DNA of 64,000 bases, taken from assembly GCA_024345305.1 (NCBI GenBank), contig BRON01000012.1, forward strand, positions 1,178,001-1,242,000, given 5' to 3'. Shown one piece after another: positions 1 through 18,405 of this stretch. The notes below the pieces were generated by a model, which saw only the letters and a program-made list of their open reading frames with translations, made no database searches and had not been told where the DNA came from. The stretch is from Mrakia gelida (Eukaryota; Basidiomycota; Tremellomycetes; Cystofilobasidiales; Mrakiaceae). Positions within the stretch are counted from its first letter, which is position 1; each line of letters begins with the position of its first letter. A program made the position numbers and the translations under genes.

Positions 1-1328
1 TCTTGGACGAGGGAGCCTCATTTGACGACAAGGGTTCCTCGACGGATGTTTTCGATTTGACTGGGTTCGATGAGAGTGAAGCGACGGAGGAAGGTGGAGG
101 GAAGAAGGTCGAGGGTCGAGTGGTGAGAGACTTGACAAAGTCTCGGAGTTGTTGAGGCTGGAGGAGAACGAAGAAAAGGAGAAGGAGAACGAAGAAGGTC
201 AGATGCGACGCAAACTACCTGGAGAATCGGAGTTGGAAGAAGACAAAGAGGCCAGTTCGAGCTCACAGGATGGACGGCCGGCGACGACGAACTGGCTAAC
301 CCTCTGCCAATGGGGAACGCTGGTCTCTTGACGCCTCGAACCTTACAGATCGCAGTCGCGAGGTTCATCCATTCGACTCCGCTCCTCACTTCGAGCGAGA
401 ACGCGAACAACGTCCCTAAGACGACGAGTTTCGCGAGGGCGAAGTGAAGGAGCGGCTCGGGAAGAACGACGAGGAGTAGGTCTGTGACCGTTCGAAGATG
501 GGTAGTTCCTACGGCTCCCGAGAAGAGTGAGTCCGGATCGGCGTTATCAAGTCGTCGCATCGCCTCTGCAACTCGGTTGAGCTTCGCGTCGAGCGTTTGG
601 AGCTCGGCGGGAGAGCGAGCGCACGCGGAGCACGAGCAGGAGAAACCGAGTGCTCGAAGGAAGACCTGGCGACGCTGGGAGGGAGCAGGGAGGCTGTCTC
701 CGTAGTAGGAGACGAGGACCTGGGAGCCCTTGGGGATGTGTTGAAGGGCGGTGAGAGCTTGGAGGGAAAAGCAAGAGTGATGGGAAGGGAGATGGAGGGA
801 AGAAGGAAGAAGGGAGATGGTCAGCTTGCGTTTTCTTCTCCACCCAAGCTCCTCCCTTCCTCGACTCGTCCAGGCTACCATAACTCCACCAGCTCGACCA
901 AGCCAGGGACCCTACAGCGAACCCATCAGCTCACCAATCTTGCTCCCCTCGAGTCGTAGCATCGCGTTTGGAGCGCACGAATGCTTTGCTCTTCCGATCA
1001 GGGGAAGGTGGAAGGCGAGGAGACCCAAGCTCTCGTCGAACGAGGCAGGGATCATTTGGATGAACCTGGCGAAGATGAGGTTGGACGTGATCTTGGGTGA
1101 AGGAGGGATGGAGATGAACTTGACCAAATCCTGTTGGGAGAGAGAACCGAGGAAGGAGAGAGGGGATTTCTGGATGATGCCCATCTCGAGGAGTCGTTGC
1201 AAGGGGACCGCCGCGAGAGATGTCTCGCAGGCGATGAGAGTTCCAGCGAGGATGTTTTGAGTGGCGAGAAGCCCCTTCTCGATGCCGGAGGAATCGATGG
1301 GAGCGACGAGGGGAGAGGGAGAGGACAT
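1..1328 (-). CDS. SET-domain (SMYD/SET5-like) protein, 3' end at or beyond the left edge
   Basis: The first exon starts at the ATG at 1326-1328 and reads to about 930. A second long exon lies at about 770-370, and further short exons seem to continue toward position 1. The first exon carries the SET core motif KHSCAPNA, a variant of the family's NHSCxPN S-adenosylmethionine/substrate motif. The second exon carries SQVLVSYYGD (the usual ELTISY-type tyrosine motif) followed by the cysteine-rich post-SET-like stretch CSCSACAR. This order is typical of SMYD and Set5-type lysine methyltransferases. No MYND finger was seen. The histone or non-histone substrate cannot be told from the sequence. The true stop is uncertain: an in-frame TGA lies at 18-20 in one frame, but splicing near the edge was not resolved. 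Confidence 0.75.
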
Positions 1329-1900
1329 GACGGAGGAGGAGGAGGGGATGAGGAGGAGCTGATGGTTCGAGGTCAGCTTGAGAGCTCCCCTTCTCGTCGA
1401 TCAAGAGGAGCTCGCTTGGGAGGTTTTGGCCTTTCGTGTCTTTTTTCCGTCTCTGATGTCCCCCTCCAACCCTCAAGGCTCTATCTCGCCCGACGCCGAC
1501 GTTGATCATTGCTCCCTTGCTTTTCTTCTCGCTCGCTCGCTCTCCGTCGTCTCACTCTGCTTTCCCCTCGCGTACTATCACTCACTCTCGTTCGCCACTC
1601 TCCTTAGTAGTCTACCCTTCTTCCTCCAGCTACCCTTCGTCTCCCGTTCTCCTCGCTCCTTACGATCACATACCCTCTTTTCACCAGAGCCTCAACGCGT
1701 CGCGTCGCGTTTCGAAAAGCTCGCCGCGTTCGCTGTCTCTCTCTCCTCCCTCGTCACCTTCTTCCTCGTCCTCGCACTCGCAAGTCTCTCCTCACCGCAA
1801 GGCAGCTCTGAAGTTGCGTCTCGAGACATTCATCGTCCCATCAACTCCTCTCTCAAACCCAAAACGAAACTCCCAACCCCCTCCTCCCTCCCTTTCCTCC
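1329..1900. other. Intergenic: upstream of the SET gene, downstream of the ZZ-FHA gene
   Basis: Both neighbours are on the minus strand, so this 572 bp stretch holds the promoter and 5' leader of the SET gene and the 3' region of the ZZ-FHA gene. It is pyrimidine-rich on the plus strand. I see no RNA gene and no convincing extra coding exon; open frames here are low-complexity Ser/Leu/Pro. Confidence 0.5.
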
Positions 1901-3904
1901 TCACGAACTCTCCGGATCCGGCACCGACTCCTTATCCGACCAGTCCTCCTCCCATTCCGACGGCGGCTTCGTCGTCGGCTCATCCACCAGGCTGTACTTC
2001 CGAATGCTGCTGTCCGTCGAAGGTCGAAGCTGAACGGGCGAGTGGGTCCTCAGATCGCAGAACGGCGGCGTCGGGATGGGGAGGGGATTGAGCGGGAAGG
2101 GGTTGGTGTGTGGAGTGGAGGTGAACGCCTGAGATCGAAAACGAAGGAAGAGTGAGAGGATCAGAAAGGAGGAAGAGGGGAAGGAAGAAAGGGGAGAAGG
2201 AAAGGCAAAGAGAGGACGAACGAAAGCGGGGACTTCAACGAGCGAGGAGGAGGGAGTTTGGAGATCTTGGAGTCTTCGGTTGAAGGCGTGGTAGAACTGG
2301 AGGGCTCTGGGGTGGGTTATGTATGATAAATGACGTGGTCAGCGAGGGGAAGAATGAAAGGGCGGGGGACGAGGGGACTGACTTGAACGACTTCTTCTCG
2401 TCCTTGGTCGTGAGCACACATTGGACTTTGCAGCTTATTTTGAGGCCTGTGGCTGAGCCGAAGTCCTGATAAAGGAAGAAGAGGGGATGAGATCAGAGCG
2501 ATGGCGAAGAGTGAAGAGAAAAGAGGGCAGAGGGAGACAGAAGAACGAACGAGTAAATCATCCGAATGAAGCTCGCGCGGTTCGCTCGAGAGACCACGAC
2601 CGAAGGGAGCTAGACGCTCAGAAGAGAGGTAGGTTCCGTTTACGGAGCCCAGGTCTCGGATGAGAAACTGAGTGAAAGGAGAGAAGAGTCAGATTCGAGG
2701 AGAAGAAGAGCAAAGACGACGCGTCGAAGAAAACGAACCTTTCCGTCCACGAACCAAACCTCAGCATGACTCCGACTCAGAACCTTCCCGTCGAAGTAAC
2801 CGTTGCAAGACGAAGGCTCTTCGCATGGATCTGCTGCTTTCCTACGACCGATGATGATCTGAGAATGGTGACAGCTCAGTCAGTGGAAGACGTTGAACAG
2901 CCTTTTCGAGCGCGAGGAAGGGGAGATCGTGACTCACTCTGCAGCCGTCCGTGGGGAGGGAGATGAACTTGGGTTCAAAGGCTTCGCTCGTTGGGTATAA
3001 ATGAAGAGCTGGTAAGCTTCCTGGGTAGGTGGAAGGAGGAAATTTGCTGGTTCTTGGAGAGGACGACGACGCGTCGACGAGGGTCATGCGTTCGACTCGG
3101 GCGGGACGAGAGCGAGGTATCGATGGGGGTTGAGATGAGGGTTCCTGAGGGGCTGGTTTTGGTGGTATGGTGTCGGCTGGAAGGTTAGAAGAGGATGGGA
3201 GGGTGGTTTGGGAAGCGAGAAGGATGGGAGTCGTCGAAGCGAAGCGAGAGGCGAGGAGGGGATGAACTTGGAGTTGGAAGTGATGGTGCGAGGGGTGCTG
3301 AAGGGAGGAGTCGAGTTTGGGGAAGCAGGTAGGGCACTGTTGGACCAAGAAAAAAAGGGAGCAAGAACCAAAGATCAGCATGAGAAACGAGAACGAGGAG
3401 GGGTGGGTCGACGAGGGAGAGAAGCGAGCTCACCAACTCGAAGCTCAAGCAAGTCGTGCATGCCAGTCTCAACCCAGCCACTCTCTCTCCACAACCATGA
3501 CACCATATCTCTCCCTTCCGTCCCGTCTTGTCTTCCTCCCAAAGCTCGACCTTCTTGGTGCTCGCCTTTGGGGGCTTGGTCGAAGGAGGAGGAGTTGACC
3601 TTCGCCTGAACCTCCCGGTCGACGTTTCGTTGCTCATGAGAGCTGTGTGTCGTCGAGAATCCATCGAGGTAGGAGGAATCGAGGAGGAGGAGGCGATGGG
3701 AGTGACAGAATTCGAAGAGGCGGCCTTGGATTCGTTGAGTTGACGAGAGGAGGAGGAGGTTGAAGGAAGGAAGGATGTTGAGCTCGAATCGAGCGGAGGT
3801 GGAGGAGGGGTCGAGGTCGAAGGCTCTGCTGATTGCCGACGAGCAGGTTTTAGGATCGATTGAGGACTTGTCGAGAAGGACACTCGAGGCTTCGTATCTT
3901 CCAT
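1901..3904 (-). CDS. ZZ zinc finger plus FHA domain protein (SLMAP/Far9/Far10-like FHA)
   Basis: The start is the ATG at 3902-3904, followed by a Ser/Pro-rich region. The zinc-finger part begins with CHGCG and continues ACTTCLSFEL, then after a GTGAGC...CAG intron CPTCF and finally HPSHHHFQL. That is the C-x2-C...C-x2-C...C-x2-C...H pattern of a ZZ domain, with the intron joining in frame. Downstream exons encode an FHA domain: a GR-containing strand, KVLSRSHAEVWF, then GSVNGTYLSSERL. These match the phosphothreonine-binding loops of the FHA family, closest in wording to SLMAP and the fungal Far9/Far10 proteins of STRIPAK. The C-terminal exon ends in an acidic W/D/E/S-rich tail with TGA at 1901-1903. 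No membrane anchor was found. The role is probably as a scaffold reading phosphothreonine; the ZZ plus FHA combination is discussed in the findings. Confidence 0.75.
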
Positions 3905-4444
3905 CCTCGAGAACAAAGAGAGGGTTGGGTTGGGTTGTGGTGGTTGAGAGCCAGCTCCTTCGCTTCCTCTCGCTTCGTTGAGCTTCGTCGCAAGAGGGTC
4001 ACTCGCAGGCGAACTCCGGCTGCCTCTCCCTCGACCAAAAAAAGGCCCAGAGAGGCCGCTGAAAAAGCTGTTCAGATCCTCGGATAAAGGAGCGAGCTGG
4101 GAGAATCGTGGAAGAAGGTTTCTCGGGCGATTTTGGAGGCAGCCTGAGGGAAGAAAGGAAGGCGAGGGGAGGAGGGAGCAGACGCGTGGGACGAGCTCGC
4201 ACACGGACGAAGCGAGAGCGGGACGCTGCTCCGGTAGAAGATGGAGAGAGATTCCGAGCAGAAGGGAAGATTTTCAGATCGAAGCTACTCGAGTCGGCGT
4301 GAAAGCAGTTGGAGTAAAGACAAAAAAAAAAAGGGAAGAAGCGTGACTTCGTGAGGAGACCAAGAAGGAGCGTCGAGCTCACCTTCGACTCCCTCCTCCC
4401 TCCCTCCCTCTCCTCATCACCCATCTCTCCCCTCCCTCCCACGA
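3905..4444. promoter_or_regulatory. Divergent promoter region, ZZ-FHA gene (-) and START-like gene (+)
   Basis: This 540 bp stretch lies between two genes transcribed away from each other. The minus-strand frame upstream of the ZZ-FHA ATG stays open to 4204, so a longer N terminus is possible but is Ser/Arg/Leu-rich and unlike protein. No clear TATA box was seen. A poly-A run lies at 4321-4332. Confidence 0.4.
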
Positions 4445-5005
4445 ATGTCCTCTCCCGCTCCTCCTCCCTCCCCATTACCCATCCCTATTCCCTCCCCCAC
4501 CCCAGAGGAAGCTCCCATCACCGCAGCACCCTCCACATTCACCTCGACCCTCCTCTTCCCCCTCAGCTCCCTCTCCTTCCTCCTCTCCCTCCTCCATCAA
4601 CCCTCCCTCCTCGCCTCCCTCGACCCAACCCTCCTCACCTCCCTCCCCTCACCCTCAGACCCCTTAACCTACCTCGTAACAGACACCCAGTCCCTCCTCT
4701 TCGGTCTCTTCAGAGCCACAGTCACCTACAAGGCCATCTTCGAGCTCAAAGAAGATGGAACGGACGTCACCATCGAGGGTCCGTTAGGGTTGACGACGAG
4801 GATGAGGTGGAGCGTTAAGGAGCTTGCGCCTGGGGGAGGAGAAGGGGGGTGTGAGGTTTCGTTGGAAGCGGAGAGTACGCCTGCTTGGTGGACGATGGGG
4901 ATGGTGACGATGACGGTCAAGGAGGAGAGCAAGAGGGAGTTGATGGACAAGTTCAGGAAGAGGGTGGAGGAGGAGGAGGGAAAGAAGAGGGGGGAACAGG
5001 TCTGA
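4445..5005 (+). CDS. Small intronless protein with a possible START/SRPBCC-like fold
   Basis: This is a single 186-codon open frame with no sign of introns, unusual for this window. The first 20 residues are Pro/Ser-rich. The rest alternates hydrophobic strands and helices: LFRATVTYKAIFEL, then a GLTTRMRW strand, a CEVSLEAE strand, and a final long Lys/Glu-rich amphipathic helix. This order (strands ending in a long C-terminal helix) resembles polyketide-cyclase/START-like lipid-binding proteins. I do not recognise a defined family, and the fold call is inference. The first ATG is preferred because the upstream frame runs into UTR-like sequence. Confidence 0.5.
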   Translation: MSSPAPPPSPLPIPIPSPTPEEAPITAAPSTFTSTLLFPLSSLSFLLSLLHQPSLLASLDPTLLTSLPSPSDPLTYLVTDTQSLLFGLFRATVTYKAIFELKEDGTDVTIEGPLGLTTRMRWSVKELAPGGGEGGCEVSLEAESTPAWWTMGMVTMTVKEESKRELMDKFRKRVEEEEGKKRGEQV

Positions 5006-5408
5006 TGCGTTCAAGGTGAGCTTGACCTCTCTGTACATGCTCTTTCTCGGCTTTGGTGTGCAAAGAACTGACGGTCTTCTGAGCGGTCGAAGAGGAGGTG
5101 GAGCGCTCGTCGCCTCGTCGTCCTTTCGTTCGCTCTTTCGTTCTCCTCTCTTGGATACCTTTTTCGGCTCTCTCTAGATACCCTCAGCACACTCGGATCG
5201 ATACGCATGATCATAATGGTCGTTAAAATCGAGGCACACGAGCTCAAAGCAAGCTACAGAACGTCGACTCCTCGCCCTCCCTCCCTCCCTCGCTCCTCGA
5301 CTCTCCCCTCCTCCTCAACCGATCAACCACTCAAAGCTCGAGACTGCCAAAACGAAGCGCCGCGTCAGCTCTCGCTCTTCTTCCCTCTCCACGAAGAATG
5401 CGGGAAGC
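5006..5408. other. Convergent 3' intergenic region
   Basis: The START-like gene (+) and sulfhydrylase copy 1 (-) end toward each other here. The 403 bp contain no recognisable coding exon. Small pyrimidine-rich tracts fit 3' UTRs. Confidence 0.4.
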
Positions 5409-8087
<2,679 letters not shown>

Positions 8088-8439
8088 TGTTGTTATGCGG
8101 AGGTGTTGATAGAGAAGAAGGGGATATGGTGGTTAAGAGGAGAAAAGGAAACGGCAGAGGGAAGCGAAGAAGGCGATGCGAGGTCGCGTCAGCTGATCTC
8201 CTTTCCTCGAACCTGAGAAAGGCTTAGCAGCGAGGGTCAAGCGATATATACCGCGGCTCAAATGAAAAGTGAGAGGCAAGCAGAGAGAGAGGGAAGGTCG
8301 TTAAAAGTGGGATCTCCCGAAGGAGAAGAAGGGGGGAAGCGAAACGAAGGCAAGACGAGCGAAGCGAAGAAAAAAAGTGCAAGAGGGACGAAGCGATGGA
8401 GAGAGGGTCTTGGTAGCACCTCGAAGGTAGATAGAGCGC
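8088..8439. promoter_or_regulatory. Upstream region of sulfhydrylase copy 1
   Basis: These 352 bp lie between the sulfhydrylase ATG and the actin stop. A TATA-like ATATATA run lies at 8244-8250, about 160 bp upstream of the ATG. No CACGTG was seen. The remainder is purine-rich on the plus strand and overlaps the actin 3' UTR. Confidence 0.45.
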
Positions 8440-10881
<2,442 letters not shown>

Positions 10882-11593
10882 GATGTGTAGAGCTGAGAGA
10901 GGTTTGAGGTGATCTGAGGAGGGGAAGGGAAGGTGATGGTGTTGCTGGAGGTCCAAGCGAGCGAGATGGGAGACGACGACGATGATGAGGAGAAAGCAAA
11001 ACAATAAAAGGTCAGTCGAGCTCGAGTGGGTTGAGGAGAGGTGAGGATGAACGAACCTTGAAGAGGAGGAAGGTGGAGAGGTGGTGGTTGATGGTTGGAT
11101 GGAGGAGGGGAGGAGAGAGGGCTAAATAGTGCTGGGAAGTTAATGATAATCGAAAAGCCAGAAAAGAAAATCGAAAAGGCGACGTAACGAGGGAGGTCCA
11201 CGAGGGTCGCGAAGGAAAGCTGCGAGCGCTTGTCACCGCGAGACAACCGGTTGGCTCGCGTCTCTCTCGACACCAGGAGGCAGATTAGCAAGGAAGGAGC
11301 GGCGGGCAAGATCTGGATGAGAACGGGAGGTTTTGCGAGATCAGCGCTCCTGGAAGAACAAGAAAAGGGAAAGAGGACGCGTCAGGTTGAGCGAGGGAGG
11401 GAACAGCGAGACGCGATCGATGCCATGAGCGCTCATCCGACTCCCTCGACCAATGCCGAGCGAAAGATCCAGATTCTGGCGGACGAGGACGAGAAGAGAC
11501 GATGGACTCACTTTACAACTTCCTTCGAGTGCGACCTCTTCTCCTCTGCCCTCAGCGACGCGACTTTCCCATCCAACCAGCTTGGAGGCAGCT
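10882..11593. promoter_or_regulatory. Actin promoter and leader; possible UTR introns
   Basis: This 712 bp stretch holds the actin 5' region and the 3' region of Cgi121. A GTTCGT...CTGAC pattern at about 10990-11060 (minus strand) suggests an intron in the actin leader. A GTGAGT...CTGACGCGTC...TTCCAG pattern at 11350-11511 (minus strand) suggests a spliced 3' UTR of Cgi121. No coding exon was recognised. Confidence 0.4.
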
Positions 11594-12530
11594 CTATGAA
11601 ACTGATTTCATAGCAACCCCACTGACTACCATCTCCTCTGCTGCCTTCCGATCCTTCGCTCCAATGCCCGACGGCAGTTTGTAGAGCTGTCGAATGAGGA
11701 CGCGGACCGCGAGAGCAAAACGAAGTCAGATCAGCTTCCTCGGTCTCTCAAGCCCAAGACCCAGTCCCACCCCCCCAAGAGGAAGAAGAGCTCGTTCAGT
11801 GCTTCTCCGGATCGAAACGACTCACCTTTTCTACAACCTTCCACTCGACTGACTCTCCCAGCTCTCCAACCTCGACCTCTCCTTCCAGGATGCTCCTCAT
11901 CTTCTTCTCGACCCATTCCGAAGTGTAGAGGTCTCCTGACGGCGGAGGAGTGATCCTGACGAGGATGAGGGAGGTGGTTTTAGGGGAGAGACCGAAGGAA
12001 CGAAGGGAGTCGGAGATCTGGAAGAGAGAGGAAGCGAGGTAAAGGGAAGGAAGGAAAGGTGAGCTCGCTCGTTTGAAGGCTGAAGTGAAGGGATCAACGA
12101 ACGCACGTTATTCGACGGGTTGAGAGTGAAGAGGATCTCCGAGTGAGCTGTCTTAGTAGCTAGAGTCCTACGAGAAGCTGCGAGGAGGGCTTGGTGGATA
12201 CCGGTGAGGAGGTGAAGTCGAGAGACGATCTGGAGGAGGGAGAAGGAAGGGAGGTAGAGGTCGAGGTCAGTCAACGAGCTCATTTTCTCTCGTTCCTTCA
12301 CCTCCAAGAGCAAAACAAAAACGATCAGAACTGTAGCTGAGACTCACAGTCTTCCCCTCCACGAAGCAGAAATCATACTTCTCCCTCTCGTCGTCTCCTT
12401 CTGGTCCTTCCATGGACGAGGCAGCGATAAGGGAGGCCTTGATGGCTTTGGCGTTGGAGACGTTCTTGAAGAGGCAGATGTGAATGTGAGACAATTCCGA
12501 AGGCATGTGAAGGAGAGTATGCGATTCCAT
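11594..12530 (-). CDS. CGI121: KEOPS/EKC complex subunit Cgi121 (TPRKB homologue)
   Basis: Cgi121 binds the Bud32 kinase in the KEOPS complex, which installs N6-threonylcarbamoyl-adenosine at position 37 of ANN-decoding tRNAs. Start ATG is at 12528-12530. The first exon contains HIHICLFKNVSNAKAIK. The next holds the diagnostic HQALLAASRRTLATKTAHSE followed by LFTLNPSNN, which is the family's helix and KTxxxHSEL signature. A third exon reads ISDSLRSFGLSPKT and LILVRI. The last exon, starting LYKLPSG, ends at a TAG at 11594-11596. Total length is about 210 residues, close to the family's 180-190. It shares a 206 bp divergent promoter with the next gene. Confidence 0.85.
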
Positions 12531-12736
12531 GTTTGTCCGAGAGGCGTTTAGAGTAGGGAAAGGGAGGGTCGAGGTCGTGGCTTGCGGAGGGAAGCACGAG
12601 AGGTCAAACCTCGCGAGCTCACCTCTTGAGGGCGACCTCGAACCGTCACTGATCTCCTCGAAAACTTTCCCATCCCTCCTTCTTCCAACCAACTCAACCT
12701 CAAAAGGACCCCCGCTCAACAGTTCTGAACTCGAAG

Positions 12737-13713
12737 ATGTCCAACATGATCTGCTACGAGCGTCACCGCGACTTCCCTTCCTCCTCCCCGGTGGGCTTCC
12801 CCAAGATGATCTCGCCCTCCTCGGTTTCGGACGATGGAGGATACGATTCCGAAAGTCCTCAGCTCACAGCAGGAGAGTAAGTCATGTGATTTGTCAGGCG
12901 GCGATTCCGAACTCCTGCAGAGCTGCAAGAAGACCAGTCGAGCTCATCTCCCTCCATCTTCCCCTTCCCTCCTCTCCCTCAGCGGTGCCCTCAACCTCCT
13001 CGAGCGACTCGATTCAGAGCTCAGGAAGAAGTTCTTCGACCTCGATGGAATCAAGACCTTCCAGATCATCGTTGGTCCAGCAAGTCCCTTCATGTACCGT
13101 TCGTCCAGACATCTCATTCGTCTCTGATCCTTCGTCGACGCGAACGCACTCATCAAACGCGTCGCTTTCCTCCCATCCTCCCCAGTGTATCTCTACCGCC
13201 ACCATCACATCTGCAACATCGGCTTCGTCTCCGAACCTCCCATCACCGACGAGTACTCCGTCGACGGTCAAAACGTCTTCCGTCTCGCTCCCGACGGATC
13301 CACCTCACCTTGGACTGCTCTTCGAGGCGGCCAGCCGGCGGCGAATCTTCTTTGGGCGGAGGGAACCACTGAGTCGCTGGTCAAGAACATCTTCTTCTTC
13401 AAGAGGTGGACTGCCGACGTCGCTAGGTTGGGTTGGGACGAAGGGAAGGGGGCTGGGATGAGGTGGAAGGTGAGAGGGTCGAAGTTCGATGATCTGGGAG
13501 AGCAGTGGTTGCTTCAGAGGGAGGCGAAGATCATGACGAGGGAGGAGTACGATAGGGAGAATGCTAGGGAGGAGGAAGACGACGGAAGTGAGATCGAGGA
13601 TGAGATGTGAGTCGCGTTGTTTCGGAGCGAAGACGCGTCGGTGGTCGAGCTGACTCCTCGCTCTTTGCTTTGTGATCTCTTCTTTCCCCAGGCCTGATCT
13701 GGAGGACGGATAG
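12737..13713 (+). CDS. Unidentified protein with acidic C terminus
   Basis: ATG is at 12737. Exon 1 ends in a GTAAGT donor near 12876, and the frame resumes after CTCAG near 12975 in phase. A second intron (GTTCGT...CCCCAG, about 13100-13186) joins MY to LYLYRHHH in frame. A last intron (GTGAGT...CCCCAG) adds a five-to-six codon tail ending in TAG at 13711-13713. The protein is about 240 residues. Visible features are a predicted helix LNLLERLDSELRKKFFDLDG, a His-rich strand, a Trp-rich middle and an acidic E/D tail. I recognise no family. Tidy phase-consistent introns support it as a real gene. Confidence 0.6.
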
Positions 13714-14267
13714 TAGCTGGTCAAACTTGATAGGCATGCACCTCAGTCACCGCGTCGTCCCCGAGGAGCAGGAAGACCGAACGCGACGCGGCGTTCCTCG
13801 TCGTCGGATTCGTAGGCGGTCTTTGCTATCGAAGACTGTGTGTTGACAAGGATTACGGTCCGGTAAAGCTAACACATCCCCTCGTAGAAGAGAATGGACG
13901 CTTTGAGAGAGCCGTGAGAGGTCGAATAAAGTGAGTCGGGTCGCGCGACGTCCCCTCCATCACTCGCTCAAAGACGGACGACTTTTTTCATCCTTCGGGA
14001 GCTGATATAACCGAACTCTCTCTCTCCAACCAAACTTCGCTCTGATGCCTGCTGATGCAGGATCTTTCCACGAGTGCCATATAAGGCGCGACTCTCAGAT
14101 CACGCCTTTTCCTCCGAAGAACGAAGTTTGGTTGGAGACAATCCGAAACGACTTCCTATCTTCCTTCCCCCTCCTCCTTCTTCCCTGACCTCCAACACCA
14201 TCTTACTCTCCATCTATCTACTCTCAGCTGCCCCTTCCTACCTATCAACGACCTCAACCCCTTTCAA
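13714..14267. promoter_or_regulatory. Promoter of sulfhydrylase copy 2
   Basis: These 554 bp lie between two plus-strand genes. A TATAA lies at 14080-14084, 184 bp before the ATG, and a second GATATAA lies near 14005. Pyrimidine-rich leader follows. No CACGTG Cbf1 box was seen. No coding exon was recognised. Confidence 0.45.
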
Positions 14268-16750
<2,483 letters not shown>

Positions 16751-17079
16751 GCTTCTTCACCCTCGCTCTCAACTCTTTTCTCCTCCGCTGAGCTGACTTC
16801 AGCCCCTCTCTCCGTTCCCGTTTCGAAGTGCTGAGGTGTGAAGCGAGTTCGAGAGGAGAGCGCTCATCGGGCGACGCGTTTGATTGGAATCGTTACGAAT
16901 AGATATGACTTTCTCTTGGCTCCTTCTTCTACACACCATCCTCCAACCCTGTCCCAGTTCTGAAAGCTCAAAAACTTTTCTCGTCTTGCAATCCGCCTCC
17001 GAAAATTGTCATCCAACGGCGAGCTCCGTGACTTCCTCCCTCCGACTCCAACCTCCTCCTTCCCTTCCCCTCCCTCGCA
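16751..17079. other. Intergenic between sulfhydrylase copy 2 and the GILT-like gene
   Basis: These 329 bp hold the 3' end of one plus-strand gene and the promoter of the next. The stretch is pyrimidine-rich close to the GILT ATG. No TATA box was seen. Confidence 0.4.
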
Positions 17080-18405
17080 ATGCTCTTCACTCCCCTCCTC
17101 CTCTCCCTTCTTCTCCCTCTAGCCTCAGCAGCTCCTTCTCAGGACGGGCCGGTTCACATCCAGAGCGCACCCAACGAAGCTGTCTCTGCGAGCGAACGGA
17201 CACCCGCGAAGGTCACCTTGGGCGTTATGGCGAGTCGAGATCATCACTTCCTTTTCTTTCCTCTCTTCATTACTCTCCGTCCTTCTCGCTTAGCTGACCT
17301 TCAGATCGTCAATCATCTGCTCGCCGTCTACTCCAGTCCCGCTGTCCCGATGCTTTCCTGGTCGAAAGCCTGATCGGTCAAGTCCTCGTCGACAAGCGGA
17401 CGAAGGGAAAGGTTGAGCTTGACTTGATCTACATCGGAAGGTCAGTTCTCTCCCTCCTTGTCACTTCCCCACTCACTCCCCCACTTCTTCCAATGAGTAC
17501 CCTCCTACACGATTGTCAAATGGGTTGCGCTGAGCTGAGGGCAGAGCCTGTGGATGTAGATCGAAGCGAAGGGAGCTGACCTCGATCGATCTCTCTTCGT
17601 TCCTTCTTTCCCTCTCCCAGCTTGAACTCCTCCTCCACCTTCGGCGTCGACTGCAAACACGGAGAGCCCGAGTGCTTGGGGAATATTCAGCAACTCTGCA
17701 CCCAGTCGTTCCTCGAGCAGGAGGAGTGGTGGTCTTTCCTCCAATGTCAAAACGTGAGTCCTCCCTCTTCCTCTCCCCTCCGGAACTCCCTCCGAACTTT
17801 CCCTTCACTGGTCTCGGGGAGCTCTTCTTCCTCCTCATAATTATCGATAGATACTCCTGCCATCTTTCGAGCTGACCCGATCTTCCATCGTCCCCTCTCT
17901 CCTGGCAGTACTACTCCTCTCGAATCGGCGAACCCTCCCTCGCCGTCCAATGCGCCAAAGTCGCAGGCTTCACCTGGTCCGGCTCAGACGTCGAGAAGTG
18001 CGTGGAAGGAAAGCTGGGGAAGGAGTTGCTTGTTCAGAGCGTGAAGGAGGTGAAGAAGTGGGGGTTTGAAAAGAGCGCGACGGTTTTGATTGGGGAGGAG
18101 AGGAAGGTGAGCTCGATGTCGTTCTTGTCTTTCCACTGCCTCTTTCGTTCGTCGAGCTTCTTGTGAGGGGTTTGTTTTGATCACTGACTGGCTCGCTCTG
18201 ACGCTTTTGTTTTCGCAGCTCCGATGCATTCACGACTCGACGTGGAAGAACTGCGATGGTGAGCCCTCGACTCTCTTGCTTTCTCGTCTCGCTCTTCCAT
18301 CTCCCTCGCTCACACCCCCTTCCTCTTCGCGTTCTTTCAGACGGCCACACAGTGAACGACTTTGTCCGAACCATACTCCACGAGTACGAATCCATCAACG
18401 CTTAG
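17080..18405 (+). CDS. GILT-family (gamma-interferon-inducible lysosomal thiol reductase-like) secreted/vacuolar protein
   Basis: GILT proteins reduce disulfides in the endolysosomal/vacuolar lumen. The ATG at 17080 opens a classic signal peptide (a run of Leu/Pro ending ASAA). After an intron the frame reads MSRCPDAFLVES, the position of the thioredoxin-like active site. It then gives the family signature CKHGEPECLGNIQQLC at about 17650-17700, followed by exons with CAKVAGFTW and CIHDSTWKNC. The stop is TAG at 18403-18405. Length is about 215 residues. Two points are odd. The active site is Cys-Pro-Asp-Ala, lacking the second cysteine of the animal CxxC. The intron at 17230-17336 needs a GC-AG border (donor GCGAGT) to give the in-frame junction VM/SRCP. 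Presence of a reductase activity is therefore inference. Confidence 0.82.

Noticed and set aside
3905..4204. N-terminal extension of the ZZ-FHA protein upstream of 3904
   Set aside because: The frame is open but low-complexity and sits in the expected leader; the ATG at 3904 starts a plausible protein.
12529..13461. 310-codon plus-strand frame overlapping the unknown gene at 12737
   Set aside because: Reads through splice signals in a Ser/Pro-rich frame, while the alternative spliced frame keeps phase at each intron and looks like protein.
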